Positions 5,368 through 6,034 of a stretch of DNA of 6,034 nucleotides are shown in pieces. The translations under genes and the position numbers were made by a program. Within the stretch, counting starts at the first letter, position 1; every line of letters begins with the position of its first letter. This stretch comes from an uncultured Mycoplasmatota bacterium (lineage in GTDB: Bacteria; Bacillota_I; Bacilli_A; RF39; UBA660), in assembly GCA_900549285.1 (NCBI GenBank), contig URNW01000032.1, positions 1 through 6,034 of the forward strand, written 5' to 3'. The notes below the pieces were generated by a model that saw only the letters and a list, made by a program, of their open reading frames with translations, was not told the DNA's origin and did no database searches.

Positions 5368-5879
5368 TTGATTTACTATCCCATCTATCGCAGTTGCATA
5401 TAAATCAAGAAATTGTCTATAATAAGCTTATATCTTTAATTCTAGCAAGTAATTCTTTCCAATAATTACCGCCACCATTTCCTTTAAGTCTTACATCATC
5501 TATAGTAAAACCTTTAATCATATACTCTTTTAATCTTTTAGTTCCCATTTTCTAAAATTAGTAGCAATTTTAGATTTTATTCTATACCCTAAAGAAATAA
5601 TCATATCAAGCTTATAATATTTAGTATTATAAGCTTGTTTACCCTTATTCCCCATATGTTCCATTTTGGAACATGTGCTATTTTCTTCTAATTCTTCATC
5701 ATTATATATATTATTAATATATTTTGTTATCCAGGTCTCTTAACATCAAATAATATTGCCAGTGCTTCTGTATTTAGCCAAACATCTTCATCTTTAAGTA
5801 ATACTTCTACTTTTATATTGCCCTCTTCATCATTATAAAACAAAATGCTCTTTTCATTGCCAATTGATTTATTATCCAT
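5363..5879 (-). pseudogene. Decayed RhuM-family protein gene
   Basis: ATG 5879 has AGGA about six bases upstream. It begins MDNKSIGNEKSILFYNDEEG and continues VWLNTEALAILFDVKRP, then hits TAA at 5729-5727. The homology continues in other frames: ITKYINNIYNDEELEENSTC, YKLDMIISLGYRIKSKIATN, then KRLKEYMIKGFTIDDVRLKG and NYWKELLARIKDI, then AYYRQFLDLYATAID, then WDSKSID. This is the order of the RhuM (virulence RhuM family) N-terminal half. Lesions I infer are one-base deletions near 5731, 5543 and 5383, and a deletion of about 14 bases near 5428 that removes roughly RSSEK. Homology stops after WDSKSID, so the usual C-terminal half is missing. RhuM proteins are common in accessory islands and their biochemical role is not well established. 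The long recognisable frames suggest recent decay. Confidence 0.85.
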
Positions 5880-5924
5880 ATCTATCCTACTTGCTTAATA
5901 TTTTTTAGTTAATTTATATATGGC

Positions 5925-5953
5925 ATTATACCATTATTTTCATTATTAAACAA
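5925..5953 (-). promoter_or_regulatory. Intact promoter of the RhuM pseudogene
   Basis: TTGTTT (5953-5948), a 17-base spacer and TATAAT (5930-5925) preceded by TGG (extended -10) lie on the minus strand. The expected start is near 5918, about 40 bases before ATG 5879. The -10 sits in an imperfect palindrome, ATGGTATAATGCCAT (minus strand), which may be an operator. The signal is better preserved than the gene it serves. Confidence 0.6.
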
Positions 5954-5960
5954 TAAATTT

Positions 5961-5984
5961 TCACCAGCATAGCTGGTGATTTTT
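5961..5984. terminator. Strong hairpin, probable terminator upstream of the RhuM remnant
   Basis: TCACCAGC (5961-5968), loop ATA and GCTGGTGA (5972-5979) form a perfect 8-bp, GC-rich stem followed by TTTTT on the plus strand. On the minus strand it is followed only by AAAATTTATT. It could end a minus-strand gene entering from the right edge: a 12-codon open frame QATSVEASSKAF stops at TAG 5996-5994, too short to call. The remaining sequence to 6034 holds nothing else I can assign. Confidence 0.6.
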
Positions 5985-6034
5985 CTGTTTCGCCTAAAAG
6001 GCTTTACTACTGGCTTCTACTGAAGTAGCCTGTT

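Noticed and set aside
5641..5680. Palindrome ATGTTCCA-TTT-TGGAACAT as a regulatory site
   Set aside because: It falls inside the RhuM remnant and encodes the conserved S-T-C-S-K-M-E stretch, so it is most simply a by-product of coding sequence.
5994..6034. C-terminus of a minus-strand gene (QATSVEASSKAF then TAG)
   Set aside because: Only 12 codons are visible and no family is recognised. The following hairpin makes it possible, but the evidence is too thin to list as a gene.

Overview
The window is AT-rich DNA (roughly 30% GC by eye) from what looks like an uncultured, gut-type low-GC Bacillota or near-Mollicutes bacterium. UGA is used as a stop, tryptophan is TGG, and a release factor 2 gene is present, so the code is standard and the UGA=Trp mycoplasmas are excluded. 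The lineage is inferred from composition, Shine-Dalgarno signals and the kind of surface protein present. It is not proven.

Left part (1-1803). Two convergent genes end facing each other: the last codons of a plus-strand gene (1-56) and a complete minus-strand gene (317-1630). Their C-terminal tails resemble one another. The complete protein is membrane-anchored and ends in a domain of the 'GVRPVINL' type. Codons 377-413 form a sharp compositional island: 13% A and 52% GC, against 41% A and 32% GC in the preceding 37 codons, with no codon ending in A. The apparent variable positions are all NNC or NNT. This is the pattern left in the variable region of a diversity-generating retroelement (DGR) target. 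No reverse transcriptase or template repeat lies in the window, so any DGR would act from elsewhere. The 260-base gap between the two genes is packed with hairpins.

Middle (1804-2675). Two tandem plus-strand paralogues each encode an XRE-type helix-turn-helix followed by a split CxxC...CxxC zinc-binding module. They are divergent from the variable gene, and the second has an inverted repeat over its promoter. A two-way terminator separates them from the next block.

Right-centre (2694-5367). A minus-strand operon holds a transglutaminase-like protein with a Cys-His-Asp triad and prfB (release factor 2), overlapping by ATGA. prfB carries the classical self-regulating +1 frameshift. The operon promoter lies in the decayed 3' end of the next gene.

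Right edge (5363-6034). A RhuM-family gene has decayed through at least four small deletions but keeps a good promoter and ribosome binding site. It is followed by a strong hairpin and about 50 bases of unassigned sequence. The window therefore joins housekeeping translation (prfB) to accessory DNA (variable surface genes, regulators, RhuM remnant).
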